Origin: Hyphomicrobium sp. | GTDB lineage: Bacteria; Pseudomonadota; Alphaproteobacteria; Rhizobiales; Hyphomicrobiaceae | Direction: 5' to 3' | Length of the DNA stretch: 32,996 nt | Assembly (NCBI RefSeq): GCF_020852195.1 | Contig: NZ_JADZBI010000134.1 | Coordinates: forward strand, 1-32,996 | Part shown: positions 8,517 through 16,779 of the stretch, one piece after another | Numbering within the stretch: the first letter of the stretch is position 1 | How the letters are laid out: every line of letters begins with the position of its first letter | Notes under the pieces: model-generated | Database searches by the model: none | What the model was told of the DNA's origin: nothing | What the model saw: only the letters and a program-made list of their open reading frames with translations | Program-made: the position numbers and the translations under genes

Positions 8517-9410
8517 GTGCCCAGAACCGACTTCAACCAGTTGACGTGGTTTCAGGTGGTCGCCGAAGAGCGCAGCTTCACCAAGGCCGCGGCCAAGCTC
8601 GGCGTGGCACAATCGACGCTCAGCCACACCATCAAGCAACTCGAAGCGCGCATGGGGATACGCCTTCTGACACGCACCACGCGCAACGTTGCGTTGACGA
8701 CTGCGGGCGAACGGCTGCTTCAGACGATTACGCCGCGCATGGCCGAAATCGAGGACGAGATCGCGGCTCTGATGGCATTCCGCGACAAGCCATCAGGCTC
8801 GATCCGGCTAACCTTGTCCGATCACGCGCTGGAGAGCGTGGTCTGGCCGAAACTGAAAACAGTCCTCAGCGCCTATCCCGACATCAGCGTTGAATTGATC
8901 CTGGACAGCACCTTTCGCAACATCGTCGAGGAGGGATTCGATGCCGGTGTGCGGTTGGGAGAGAGCGTCGAGAAGGACATGATCGCGGTGAGGATCGGGC
9001 CGGACTGGCGCTTGGTTGCCGTTGCTTCACCTGCGTACATCGAGGCTCACGGCATGCCGGAACACCCGCAGGATCTGGTTCGTCACGTCTGCATCAACAT
9101 GCGCCACGAGACCGCCGGAGGCATCTATGCATGGGAGTTCGAGAAGGGCGGCCAGGACCTTCGCGTCCGGGTGAACGGTCAGCTTACTTTCAACAATTCC
9201 TACGCCATGATAGACGCGGCCGTGAACGGTTATGGCATTGGCTATGTCCCCGAGAACATTGTCGAACGGCACCTTGCATCAGGCTCGTTAGTGCAGGTTC
9301 TCGACGACTGGTCGCCGTTCTTTGACGGCTATTTCCTCTACTATCCAAGTCGCCGGCAGAACCTTCCGGCGTTCAAGGTCATAGTCGATGCGCTGCGACA
9401 TCGGGATTGA
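8517..9410 (+). CDS. LysR-family transcriptional regulator
   Basis: A 297-residue protein. The N-terminal winged helix-turn-helix reads FTKAAAKLGVAQSTLSHTIK followed by LEARMGIRLLTRTTRNVALT, the standard LysR signature. The effector domain has the AYPDISVELILD and EGFDAGVRLGESVEKDMIAV motifs typical of the AaeR/DmlR-like subgroup. The start is GTG at 8517 with TTGAGGGGGCT before it. It diverges from the MFS-hydrolase-cyclophilin-cupin operon across 130 bp and is its likely regulator; the inducer is unknown. Confidence 0.95.
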   Translation: MPRTDFNQLTWFQVVAEERSFTKAAAKLGVAQSTLSHTIKQLEARMGIRLLTRTTRNVALTTAGERLLQTITPRMAEIEDEIAALMAFRDKPSGSIRLTLSDHALESVVWPKLKTVLSAYPDISVELILDSTFRNIVEEGFDAGVRLGESVEKDMIAVRIGPDWRLVAVASPAYIEAHGMPEHPQDLVRHVCINMRHETAGGIYAWEFEKGGQDLRVRVNGQLTFNNSYAMIDAAVNGYGIGYVPENIVERHLASGSLVQVLDDWSPFFDGYFLYYPSRRQNLPAFKVIVDALRHRD

Positions 9411-9489
9411 GGGGACAGGATTTTTGGCACGGGCGCCTATCGCCGGTTTGGCGGCCTATTGCGGACTTGAGAGCTTTGGCAACCCATGG

Positions 9490-9594
9490 CGCCATTATAA
9501 GCAAACCATCCCGTCCTATCCGCTTGTTGTGAGCCTCCTCTATGGCCCGGCGGTTATCGCGCAGCCAGGCCCGTGACAGCCGGGCAGTTTTCAA
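9490..9594 (-). pseudogene. possible CcdA-type antitoxin remnant
   Basis: The minus strand reads SRAWLRDNRRAIEEAHNKRI followed by GRDGLLI. This resembles the C-terminal toxin-binding tail of CcdA antitoxins (W-x-x-x-N-x-x-A-I-x-x-x-N-x-x-x-x-x-x-G-L). The conserved N-terminal DNA-binding part is absent, the frame before it is broken by stops, no CcdB-like gene follows and the usual R-x-F end is missing. It is probably a decayed fragment in the 580-bp gap between lysR and the protease gene. Confidence 0.35.
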
Positions 9595-9781
9595 CGGATG
9601 TGTGTTTGTCCTTGCTCATGAGAAAACAATAGCAGTCTGCTGCTGGACTCGACTAGGATGAAGTCCATGAGCGCGGCTCCGCCAAATAATCTGGTGAGTT
9701 TGCGCCATTTAATTTGGTGAGTGACAGACTAGGACAATGCTCCTACTGCGCTGAGCTGCCTGTCGGCGCTATGATCGCATC

Positions 9782-9937
9782 ATGATTCCCGCCGATACCA
9801 AGGTCAGCCAAATCACCGCGCCGCTTACGATCACGCTGCTCTTGGACAACGTCGTCGTTGCGGAAGTCGAAAACGCTGCGTTGTGGGAACAGGTTCTCGG
9901 GGTCATCATCCTGCACGAGCCGCGCAGAGCCCAGTAA
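9782..9937 (+). CDS. possible 51-residue small protein
   Basis: A short frame beginning MIPADTKVSQITAPLTITLL and continuing LDNVVVAEVENAALWEQVLG before a basic end. The residue use is protein-like, but there is no clear ribosome site and I recognise no family. It lies in the otherwise empty stretch downstream of the defence-like operon and is transcribed towards it. Confidence 0.25.
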   Translation: MIPADTKVSQITAPLTITLLLDNVVVAEVENAALWEQVLGVIILHEPRRAQ

Positions 9938-9992
9938 GCCGGGGCCGCGTGCGCCCTATTTCCATAACGAGTGATAATATTCCTTATGACAA

Positions 9993-10841
9993 TCATTCGG
10001 CTGAGTAGGGGGTTCGTACGAGACGCGTAAGTGTCTTTTTGTAGTGGGTCTCTGACCTGTTCTCGTGCACGGCAACGACCAACTGCGCGATGTCGAACAT
10101 ATCGACATACCACAGCGTGCAGGTGTCGCCCGACATGCTTCCTCGCACGACCATGCCGCATAGCTGTCTGGTTGTGACATTGAAGACCGGACTGCCGCTT
10201 AAGCCGAGCACGTCGCCGAATTTCGGCTCGTTGTATTTGCCGACCAACCGCCTGAGCGTGACGTCCCTCATCGTTGGTGTGTTGTCCTGCGTCTCCAACA
10301 GGCAATAGATTGGCGAAATGGCCGTCTCACCTATTTCGCTCGGGGTTTTCAAGGCGCCGGCGATGTGAAGTGTGTCTCCAACCGTGCTCGTGCCCATGGT
10401 GTTGGGATCGAGGATATACGCCGCATCTGTGAAGAAATCCGCCCGGATGTCGTCACTGAATTCAATGAGCGCGACGTCAAGAATGTCGGAACCTACCGCC
10501 TCTTCCGTTGGCCGACTTGGATACGCGACGGTCTTCAAACCCGCGATGTTCCTGCCCATTCGGGCGTTGGTGACAACGATCTGACGCCATTCGAAGTCCT
10601 TGAGAACGTGCCTGCAGGTCAGTGCGTACGGGCGGCCAGCATATGTAACAACGAACAACGTCCCGCCGTGAGTTGCATACTGCCAATAGTCCAGGCCTGT
10701 GTCGAAGAACACGAAGCGCGTAGCCGTGCGAAAATCCTGCCGCACGATCACTCCGGAAGCGAGCTGTTGCGTGACACGCATGTCCGTCTTGTTGATGAGA
10801 CGGCGCACTCGTTCTGCGGTTCGGGGGAGCCAGAGTTTCAA
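9993..10841 (-). CDS. trypsin-like serine protease
   Basis: A 282-residue cytoplasmic protein (no signal peptide) with a full trypsin/HtrA-type triad: His78 in YALTCRHVL, Asp122 in DILDVALIEF, and Ser215 in GDVLGLSGSPVFN (the GxSGxP motif). HGGTLFVVTYAGRPY is the first beta-hairpin of the fold. There is no PDZ domain; about 40 residues after the domain form a basic tail. The start is TTG at 10841, 13 bp after the previous stop; an ATG at 10781 is an alternative. It is the last gene of the methyltransferase-nuclease cluster. Proteases of this fold act in several bacterial defence systems as effectors or as activators of another subunit; that role here is inference. Confidence 0.82.
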   Translation of the reverse strand: MKLWLPRTAERVRRLINKTDMRVTQQLASGVIVRQDFRTATRFVFFDTGLDYWQYATHGGTLFVVTYAGRPYALTCRHVLKDFEWRQIVVTNARMGRNIAGLKTVAYPSRPTEEAVGSDILDVALIEFSDDIRADFFTDAAYILDPNTMGTSTVGDTLHIAGALKTPSEIGETAISPIYCLLETQDNTPTMRDVTLRRLVGKYNEPKFGDVLGLSGSPVFNVTTRQLCGMVVRGSMSGDTCTLWYVDMFDIAQLVVAVHENRSETHYKKTLTRLVRTPYSAE

Positions 10842-10854
10842 CGGAACGCCGCCT

Positions 10855-11352
10855 CTAGAGCTGAACCGAGACCTGCCAGTTCAGCGACTTGGACCGGGCG
10901 ATAATCTCTGCAACAGATGTAAGGTGTACAGCGCTGGTCGCTTTGTTGACGAGTAGGACCTTGTGACGTTCGCCCAATGCCTCCGATGCCAAGATCTCGC
11001 CCTCGGTGAACGCAAAGAAGAAACCCGAGAAATCCGGCTTCACCCTTGGCTGGTTGGCGGTCTTGATCTCGATGAACGTCATGTTCGGAAGGTTCTTGCG
11101 GATATCGTCCATGTCGGAGAAATCGACGGTCTGCCCGGCAGGCAGAGCAACTGCGTCAAAACTCGCAAGCTTGATGGTGATCCCGGACTCGCTCAGCGCC
11201 GCCAGCAGATTCTTCGCGCCCTGACCTCTCGGCCGGGGCAAATATCCCGTCCTCTCCGACAATACCTGCGCCTCGCCAGCGGCACCGTTCTGGTTGGCGA
11301 GCCTCACCAGATGTCGACGGCGGAGATTGATGAGTTCAGCAAGCGTCTGCAA
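10855..11352 (-). CDS. PD-(D/E)xK-like nuclease, DUF3883-like
   Basis: About 165 residues from the TTG at 11352, which has GCGAGGAAAC immediately before it. A longer frame opens with TTG at 11412, overlaps the previous gene by 20 bp and has a poorer ribosome site. The core pattern is Glu27 in an N-terminal helix (GAAGEAQVLSERTGY), Asp66 in ITIKLASFDAVAL, and Glu95-x-Lys97 in MTFIEIKTANQ. The C-terminal part, PDFSGFFFAFTEGEILASEA then HKVLLVNK, recalls DUF3883/NO-VEIN domains, where the E-x-K strand is followed by a sheet and helix. It is a probable metal-dependent nuclease of the restriction-endonuclease fold; target unknown. It is tightly linked to the genes on both sides. Confidence 0.6.
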   Translation of the reverse strand: MQTLAELINLRRRHLVRLANQNGAAGEAQVLSERTGYLPRPRGQGAKNLLAALSESGITIKLASFDAVALPAGQTVDFSDMDDIRKNLPNMTFIEIKTANQPRVKPDFSGFFFAFTEGEILASEALGERHKVLLVNKATSAVHLTSVAEIIARSKSLNWQVSVQL

Positions 11353-11392
11353 GTTTCCTCGCGGGCAAATCGGTGTTGATGGCGAGACCGCA

Positions 11393-11968
11393 TCATTTTC
11401 GCTTCGCCGCAAGGCCGATCACCGAGTCGTGGAGCGATGCCAAGTCCTTGTTGAGTTTGGCGATCATGGACAAGGCATCCTTGGCCAGAGCCGCGATTTG
11501 ATCTTGTGAAGGCTCCTGTTCGCGACCCATCTCCGCGAGTTCGCGTAGTCGTAGCCTGAGAGCGCGTTTGCCGACTGGCCCGTATACGATTTCATCAAGC
11601 TTTTGCATTGCCGCCATTCCGTCGCGCTCGCGCAGTCTATCGCGGTACTTGTTCAATGCTCCGATACTCTGCTCTACGCGTTCTGCGGTGGTTTCAAGCT
11701 GTGCGCCGACAGCCGCGAGATCGGCTTTTGTTCCTTGGCCCGAAGCGATTCTCTCGAGATGCTTCCTCGTCCCCTGGGGACCAAATGCCAACTCACTGAG
11801 ATTCTGAGCAGCCTTCTTGGATTTACGTGTGTTGTAGAGATCTAGCCCGGAGCCAATCCATTTAGCGGCGCGCTCGGCAAGGTCGGCCGCCTCGTTGACT
11901 GCCTTTGCCATATCCGTGAAGGAGTACGGCAGTGCTACTTCAGTTTTGCTTGCCGCCTTCTTTGCCAT
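11393..11968 (-). CDS. helical protein of unknown function in the defence-like operon
   Basis: 191 residues from the ATG at 11968 (MAKKAASKTEVALPYSF), which follows CGGGGGACCAGCA; a longer frame to 12034 lacks a good ribosome site. Almost all of it is predicted helix, with segments such as FTDMAKAVNEAADLAERAAK and LAAVGAQLETTAERVEQSIG that suggest helical bundles or coiled coils. It has no catalytic motif or membrane segment. A structural, inhibitory or adaptor subunit between nucleases and protease is one reading; an antitoxin-like partner is another. I recognise no family. Confidence 0.65.
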   Translation of the reverse strand: MAKKAASKTEVALPYSFTDMAKAVNEAADLAERAAKWIGSGLDLYNTRKSKKAAQNLSELAFGPQGTRKHLERIASGQGTKADLAAVGAQLETTAERVEQSIGALNKYRDRLRERDGMAAMQKLDEIVYGPVGKRALRLRLRELAEMGREQEPSQDQIAALAKDALSMIAKLNKDLASLHDSVIGLAAKRK

Positions 11969-12007
11969 TGCTGGTCCCCCGATCGACCGTAAGTACTCTG
12001 CCTCGCG

Positions 12008-12034
12008 TTTGTACCATCGTAGCCGGATTCTCAA
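12008..12034 (-). promoter_or_regulatory. candidate internal promoter in the six-gene cluster
   Basis: On the minus strand, TTGAGA (12029-12034), a 15-bp spacer and an extended minus-10 TGG-TACAAA (12008-12013), about 40 nt before the ATG at 11968. It lies in the only sizeable gap (159 bp) of the cluster, so the last three genes may also be expressed separately. Confidence 0.3.
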
Positions 12035-12127
12035 TCATGATCCTACGGCTCTGACCCAAGGCACGAGCTCTTCCCGAACCGGGCGGGAAGACATCGCGAT
12101 CGTGTGAAGGGGATGGCGGCATCCAGG

Positions 12128-13597
12128 TCACACCTCGCCAGCAGGCTTATTTGGCGGCATATGCGTCATGATCAAAGTGTTGGACGCCCAAACGTGATGA
12201 TCCGGGATGATGGAGCGTTGTTCGCCTTCGGCGAAGTAGAACTGCGTAAGGCCGCTGAGCCAGTCGTGCTTGAGGGGAATCTTGGCATTGGGGTTGTGAA
12301 AGATCTGGAGCTCATCCGACCAGAATTCGGTGTAGTCGACTGACGACACATCTTCCGCGAATGGGATGCCCATTACGGCGTTCGGGTCTGGGTTCAATCG
12401 AAATCCCATCCGCATATAGGTGTGATCCGGGGCAGCAAATCCAGCAACCACGCCCATGCGATCGAACTTGGCCAACGTGCCGGCATTCGAGAAGAGCACG
12501 GCCGATATGTTCTCTGTGCCCGGTTGATCGAAGAAGCCCGAAGGGATCACCTTCTCACCGAAGGCGTGGTTCTCGTTCTTGACCGCGCTGACGATCAGCT
12601 GACCGTCCACCATCTTCCAATCGACGCGCTGCCCATACAGATAGGGCCATAACGCAGATTGCGTGAACGTCATCGATCCGGGGCCGTCTTGGTCGGCCTG
12701 CTTGTGGAAGTCGGCGAGAGCGAGCACGAATGGCTTGTCCTTCGTGTCATCCCTCTCCCAATATCGACGGCCTTGGGCATCTTTCTTGTTGAGCTTGCTG
12801 AACAGGGCCGAACCGAACTTCATCGGCATGTAGTTCGCCAGGAATTCCTTCATCTCATCGTAGGTCTTCGGCTCGGGATGGGCCGCCAGCGGCCCGGCGA
12901 TTGACGGCGCCACTGTCGTTGCTTCGACGGAAAACTCGATGCCTGGGGCCCGGCACATGAAGTCTGGCGCTTCGAGGTGCGTGATGTCGAAACCAAGCTC
13001 CCGGAACGCTGCCCAAAGGTAGAGTTCCCAGAGGCGCTGATCGAACTGCTTGAACTGGAATTCGTGGACAAAGTGAGGATCTGATGGCGCAAGCCAGGGC
13101 CCGATCTCCTTCACGACAGCACGGGCGGGCACCCTGGCTGGCGTCTCGAGAAGTATCTTGAAATACGGATGGAGCTTTGCAGCATCCGCATCCGCGGGTA
13201 CGCGCAAGAGGTCCACCGGCTCGTTGGGCTCGTCTCCTTGAGACCCCTGCTCTGCCAGGTTTCCCTTCTCGAGGACCCTGGCGATCTCGTTCCGAAGTCC
13301 GACGGTGGCGTACTCTTCGCTGCGAAGGCTCACTTCGAGATTCACAGAGCGAAACCGCCCAGCCCGATCCCGCAGCAGAATCTGCCAGCCATAGTCATCG
13401 TCGTGCACGTCTCGAAACACGAATCCCAGGACGTTCTCATCGAGGTCCGACCACCACGACAGTTCTTCCGAGTACACGCGGGCCAGGGATTTGCGCGTAC
13501 CCGGGACATAGTGATTGAACCGGGCCGGGCTCAGCCGTTTGCTGAGCGCGTGATCGGCCTCCCGCTTCTTTTTCTTCAGTCTCGAGGCTACGCTCAT
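12128..13597 (-). CDS. large unknown protein with a VEAT-type nuclease-like core
   Basis: A 489-residue protein starting 18 bp after the endonuclease stop. The N-terminus is very basic (RLKKKKREADHALSKR). A middle segment follows the restriction-endonuclease pattern: Glu191 in QRLWELYLWAAFRELGFDI, Asp212 in EAPDF and Glu225 in FSVEATTVAP, where alanine replaces the usual lysine of E-x-K. The region after about 230 (PEPKTYDEMKEFLANYMPMK, PFVLALADFHK, AVLFSNAGTLAKFDRMGVVA) is compact and globular with no motif I can name. VEAT variants of the PD-(D/E)xK fold occur in nucleases and in inactive relatives, so catalysis is uncertain. Its position between endonuclease and helical protein argues for a role in the same system. 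Confidence 0.6.
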   Translation of the reverse strand: MSVASRLKKKKREADHALSKRLSPARFNHYVPGTRKSLARVYSEELSWWSDLDENVLGFVFRDVHDDDYGWQILLRDRAGRFRSVNLEVSLRSEEYATVGLRNEIARVLEKGNLAEQGSQGDEPNEPVDLLRVPADADAAKLHPYFKILLETPARVPARAVVKEIGPWLAPSDPHFVHEFQFKQFDQRLWELYLWAAFRELGFDITHLEAPDFMCRAPGIEFSVEATTVAPSIAGPLAAHPEPKTYDEMKEFLANYMPMKFGSALFSKLNKKDAQGRRYWERDDTKDKPFVLALADFHKQADQDGPGSMTFTQSALWPYLYGQRVDWKMVDGQLIVSAVKNENHAFGEKVIPSGFFDQPGTENISAVLFSNAGTLAKFDRMGVVAGFAAPDHTYMRMGFRLNPDPNAVMGIPFAEDVSSVDYTEFWSDELQIFHNPNAKIPLKHDWLSGLTQFYFAEGEQRSIIPDHHVWASNTLIMTHMPPNKPAGEV

Positions 13598-13615
13598 TCG
13601 AAGCTCATCCCTCGC

Positions 13616-14641
13616 CTACGAAGCCGCGATGCGGGCCTCAAAGTCGAGTATTGGCCAGGACGATGCTTCAAGAGAATTGCGCACGAAAATCGGCGACTCG
13701 GCGTCCCACTCGAGGCGCGTTGTGAATCCCCTGTCTGCAAGACTGGGGGCTCCGTAGACAAAGCGTTCGTCGTAACGCTCGTAGAGCGTTTTGAAGAAAC
13801 TCTGTAAGAGCAGCGGACTGTCGAGGGGCGGAAAGCCCGAGATCACGTTGCCGGCACTGCCATCATGCGGATCGATGAGAGCCATGGTCATGGCTTCGTA
13901 GCGGCTGATCTCGTCTCGGATGCCTCTCCGTGCGGTCATGTCTCTCAAAGCAGCATGGAAACGGCGGATACCTTCGACGACATTACCGTCGTCAAGAATG
14001 GCAATATCGTTCGCCTTAAGCTTCTCGATGCTTTTGGGGGCGGGCGCTTCCTGCTCGTTTTCTGCGCCCTCATCATTTTCGTCAGTGTCGACCTCGGTCG
14101 CCGTATCTTCCTCGTCCAGATCCGGGGCCTGCAAGGCATCCTCAATCGTGCGATTGGCGCGAAGTACAGCGAAATATCCGATGACCATTGCGGGGTAAGT
14201 AATGTGGAGGTTCGTGCACTCTCCGATCGTTTCCTCCATCCGATTGGTCAGATTGCGAAACGCTTTGGTGACGCCTTTGCACGACACCGCCAGCACGGGG
14301 CCGACGGGATGTCGATTGACCACGACATCGACATTCTTTGTTTTCAGCCCGCCAAGCACCACTTGCTCGCCGGCCTGGGCGGCCGCGGGATCATAGTGAA
14401 GGACGAAGCGTCGGCGTGATTTGGGGCCCTTCTCTTCTATGCGAAACGGAGGACGAGGCGTGATGTCGGTCGGCGGAAATCCGCCTTCAAGGACGAGACG
14501 GCTGGCGATGTACCAATGAAGCGGCTTGATGTGCCGGGCGCTTTGCACGCCGCCCTTATGAGTAGCGAACTCCCGAAACGCCTGCGGACCGTTGAGCCAT
14601 TGTGGCGGCGAGGTGTCCGGTTTGCTCTTACGCTTCGCCAT
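13616..14641 (-). CDS. PD-(D/E)xK restriction endonuclease partner of the methyltransferase
   Basis: 341 residues from the ATG at 14641, which overlaps the methyltransferase stop by 14 bp, implying translational coupling; a longer frame to 14743 lies inside the methyltransferase gene. The catalytic core appears as Asp105 in LKTKNVDVVV, then S-C-K122-G in PVLAVSCKG, then NRMEETIGECTNLH with glutamates at 136-137. The strand-K-x(10-15)-N-R-x-E-E-x-x-G layout resembles PaeR7I/XhoI-type type II enzymes. An acidic low-complexity linker (about 173-200) divides it from a C-terminal region ending in LEWDAESPIFVRNSLEASSW. It probably cleaves sites left unmethylated by the adjacent enzyme. The specificity is not readable. 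Confidence 0.7.
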   Translation of the reverse strand: MAKRKSKPDTSPPQWLNGPQAFREFATHKGGVQSARHIKPLHWYIASRLVLEGGFPPTDITPRPPFRIEEKGPKSRRRFVLHYDPAAAQAGEQVVLGGLKTKNVDVVVNRHPVGPVLAVSCKGVTKAFRNLTNRMEETIGECTNLHITYPAMVIGYFAVLRANRTIEDALQAPDLDEEDTATEVDTDENDEGAENEQEAPAPKSIEKLKANDIAILDDGNVVEGIRRFHAALRDMTARRGIRDEISRYEAMTMALIDPHDGSAGNVISGFPPLDSPLLLQSFFKTLYERYDERFVYGAPSLADRGFTTRLEWDAESPIFVRNSLEASSWPILDFEARIAAS

Positions 14642-16109
14642 AGTGCCTCCAGCTCTGCATGGTGCCGATGGCATCCTCGAGCGCGATGCCCGGCAATTCC
14701 GCAAGAAGCATGGGTGATGGCAGGACGATCTCGGTCGCTTCACGCGGCTCCAGCTTGAGCATACCGCCGCCGAGCGGATGTCCCTCCAGTTCGCAGCTCA
14801 ACTGCACAAAGGGCGTATCCCAAAGATCGTACAGCTGCCCGAGAATTCTCTTGTCGCGCAGACGCACGCTATGCACTGAATTCGTGCAGGTGCAGCCTGC
14901 GGAATTGCGCACGAGCCCTGCCGCCCGTCCGGACATGTATGTCAGAAAGAAATCCGGTATCTGAACGTCGGGCACGGAGTACCAAGGCGTTCGTACCCTG
15001 CACTTGTAGGCTTCTCGAGCAGTCCACCCTTCTTCGGTATCCAGGTATTTCCGCACCGGAGCCGGCACATCCGGGGTTTTCGGCAGACGCAGGAGATAGA
15101 TCGGTTCGTCGTCACGCACCCACTTGTTGACGACAGAGGCGTTGAGAAGCTTGGGCGGGAGGGATCTGCCGTTGCGCACCGTAGGGTGCAAGAGCTGTGA
15201 AGGAATACCGAGCTTCTCGGCAAGCGACGGGCGCAAGTGAAAGAAGTCATTGGCGCCGCTAACATAGCCGATGCCGATCGATGCAAGATCTCCGAAACGA
15301 TGGGACGTCGTATCATCAGCAACGAGCCGGTAGAGTTCTCGTGCGGCCCGCGGCATGAGGAACGGCCGCAACCGACGCTTCCAGCTCCGCCATTCTGCGA
15401 CGGCAATACGCTCGAAGGTGCGCGGCGGCCTCTTGGAAGCCGAGAACCGTTCCACGGTCGTAAACCGCAACTCTGTCGTCGAGCCGCCAAACCCATCTGC
15501 GTAGAGCAGCCAGCAATCTTCCGACAGATCGGGAAAGAGCTTTTTTCTGACGGCTACGACGTGAACGATGTCGAAATGCTCGATCAGGTATTCGAGCAGC
15601 GGCGACGCGTAAGGAGCATGACCTATCTCCGCCGGCACGACGAAGGCCATACGTCCGCCCGGACGAAGCAAGCTCGCCGTTGCGACAAGGAACGGAGCCC
15701 AGGACGATGCGAGCCCTGAAAATCTCGCGCCGAGCCTAGCGCAAAGGTTCAGCGCACGATCACGAACCGCACCCTTGAAAGTCTGGTAGCGGATGAATGG
15801 CGGATTACCGGCCGCGCAATCGAATCGCTCTTCCGTGTTGCTGGCCCAGGCAAAGAAGTCGCCTTCGTGGATAAGCGCCCATGGGGCAACAGTCATGGCC
15901 TGCAGAGCGGCCTGCGGGTCTTGCTCGATGCCGACGCTATTCCGATGGCCACGAATAAAGCGCCCGTCGCCGCAGGACGGATCGAGCATACGATCCCCAG
16001 CCGTGTGAACCGCCCAGCTGAGCAAGGACGCGGCCACGGGATCGGGTGTGTAGTATGCGCCGGCCTCTTTGCGTGAGGCGAGGCGCTGTGCGCGCTGAAC
16101 TCCGCTCAT
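14628..16109 (-). CDS. N6-adenine DNA methyltransferase, gamma class
   Basis: A 493-residue enzyme. Motif X is AGAYYTPDPVAASLL (17-31), motif I LDPSCGDGRF (42-51, the AdoMet loop), motif III HEGDFF (81-86), motif IV NPPF (102-105, catalytic), with GRMAFVVPAEIG as a later core strand. The order X-I-IV with a C-terminal target-recognition region (about 250-480) is that of gamma-class enzymes such as M.TaqI. It should methylate adenine in a specific duplex site and protect host DNA from the coupled endonuclease. It is the first gene of the six-gene minus-strand cluster. The ATG at 16109 has no clear ribosome site, so the message may be leaderless or the initiation unusual. Confidence 0.92.
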   Translation of the reverse strand: MSGVQRAQRLASRKEAGAYYTPDPVAASLLSWAVHTAGDRMLDPSCGDGRFIRGHRNSVGIEQDPQAALQAMTVAPWALIHEGDFFAWASNTEERFDCAAGNPPFIRYQTFKGAVRDRALNLCARLGARFSGLASSWAPFLVATASLLRPGGRMAFVVPAEIGHAPYASPLLEYLIEHFDIVHVVAVRKKLFPDLSEDCWLLYADGFGGSTTELRFTTVERFSASKRPPRTFERIAVAEWRSWKRRLRPFLMPRAARELYRLVADDTTSHRFGDLASIGIGYVSGANDFFHLRPSLAEKLGIPSQLLHPTVRNGRSLPPKLLNASVVNKWVRDDEPIYLLRLPKTPDVPAPVRKYLDTEEGWTAREAYKCRVRTPWYSVPDVQIPDFFLTYMSGRAAGLVRNSAGCTCTNSVHSVRLRDKRILGQLYDLWDTPFVQLSCELEGHPLGGGMLKLEPREATEIVLPSPMLLAELPGIALEDAIGTMQSWRHYGEA

Positions 16110-16275
16110 AATGCAACATGTCGTTGGAGGGTCCCACTAGCTAACGAATAGCATAGCTGATTCGATTCGAGGTTGCGCGTACACAACGCGCTCCCTCCAT
16201 ATCTCGGGTGGACTTGGCCAACGCCGCGCCAGCTGGCGACGCTCCCCTTGATGTGCTATGCGGCTTCGCCAACGG

Positions 16276-16779
16276 CTATGCCTGTTTGAGTTTTGGTCCG
16301 CCTTTGTTGTTGCTGTTCGCGGGCACGGCGTCCATTGCCTTGGCGCGGCGATCCATGATCTGGACGGGCGTGGCCGAAGAAAGCACCGTCCCTGCCCGGG
16401 TCTCGACCTTGGAGCGGAAGGTCTGCTTCAAGGTGTAGTCGTCGCCCTTCAGGCGCTCGGAGTCCTCCTTGGTGAAGGCCTCCGCGCCAGTGATGTTGGT
16501 TGCCGGCACGTAACGGTCGGAGCCGAGATTGACGAGGGCTACACCTTGCTCGCGGATCGCATCGAGTGATTCCTGCGCCAACTTTGAAGACCTGTCGCCG
16601 AACTCGATGCGCACGTTCACACGCGCAGCGTCGATGTCGATCCCCCTTTTCTCTTTGAGCGAGTCCTTTGCACGCGTTTTGTCCTCGTCGGTCATCGGCC
16701 GGATGAGACGGACGGTATCGAGGGGAACGACTTTGGCGACGCCTTCATGCGTCGTGAACTTGAGAGCGTTGGCAGACAT
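16276..16779 (-). CDS. hypothetical protein, plasmid-type
   Basis: 167 residues from the ATG at 16779 (MSANALKFTTHEGVAKVVPL), chosen because AGAAGGATGATT puts AAGGA at good spacing from it; the ATG six bases earlier lies in the ribosome site. It is a charged, mixed alpha/beta protein with a basic, low-complexity end (ANSNNKGGPKLKQA). No motif or membrane segment is visible. It lies between the methyltransferase promoter region and the metallophosphoesterase, with 166 bp to the former. The 217 bp upstream of it hold the phosphoesterase promoter region. Confidence 0.6.
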   Translation of the reverse strand: MSANALKFTTHEGVAKVVPLDTVRLIRPMTDEDKTRAKDSLKEKRGIDIDAARVNVRIEFGDRSSKLAQESLDAIREQGVALVNLGSDRYVPATNITGAEAFTKEDSERLKGDDYTLKQTFRSKVETRAGTVLSSATPVQIMDRRAKAMDAVPANSNNKGGPKLKQA

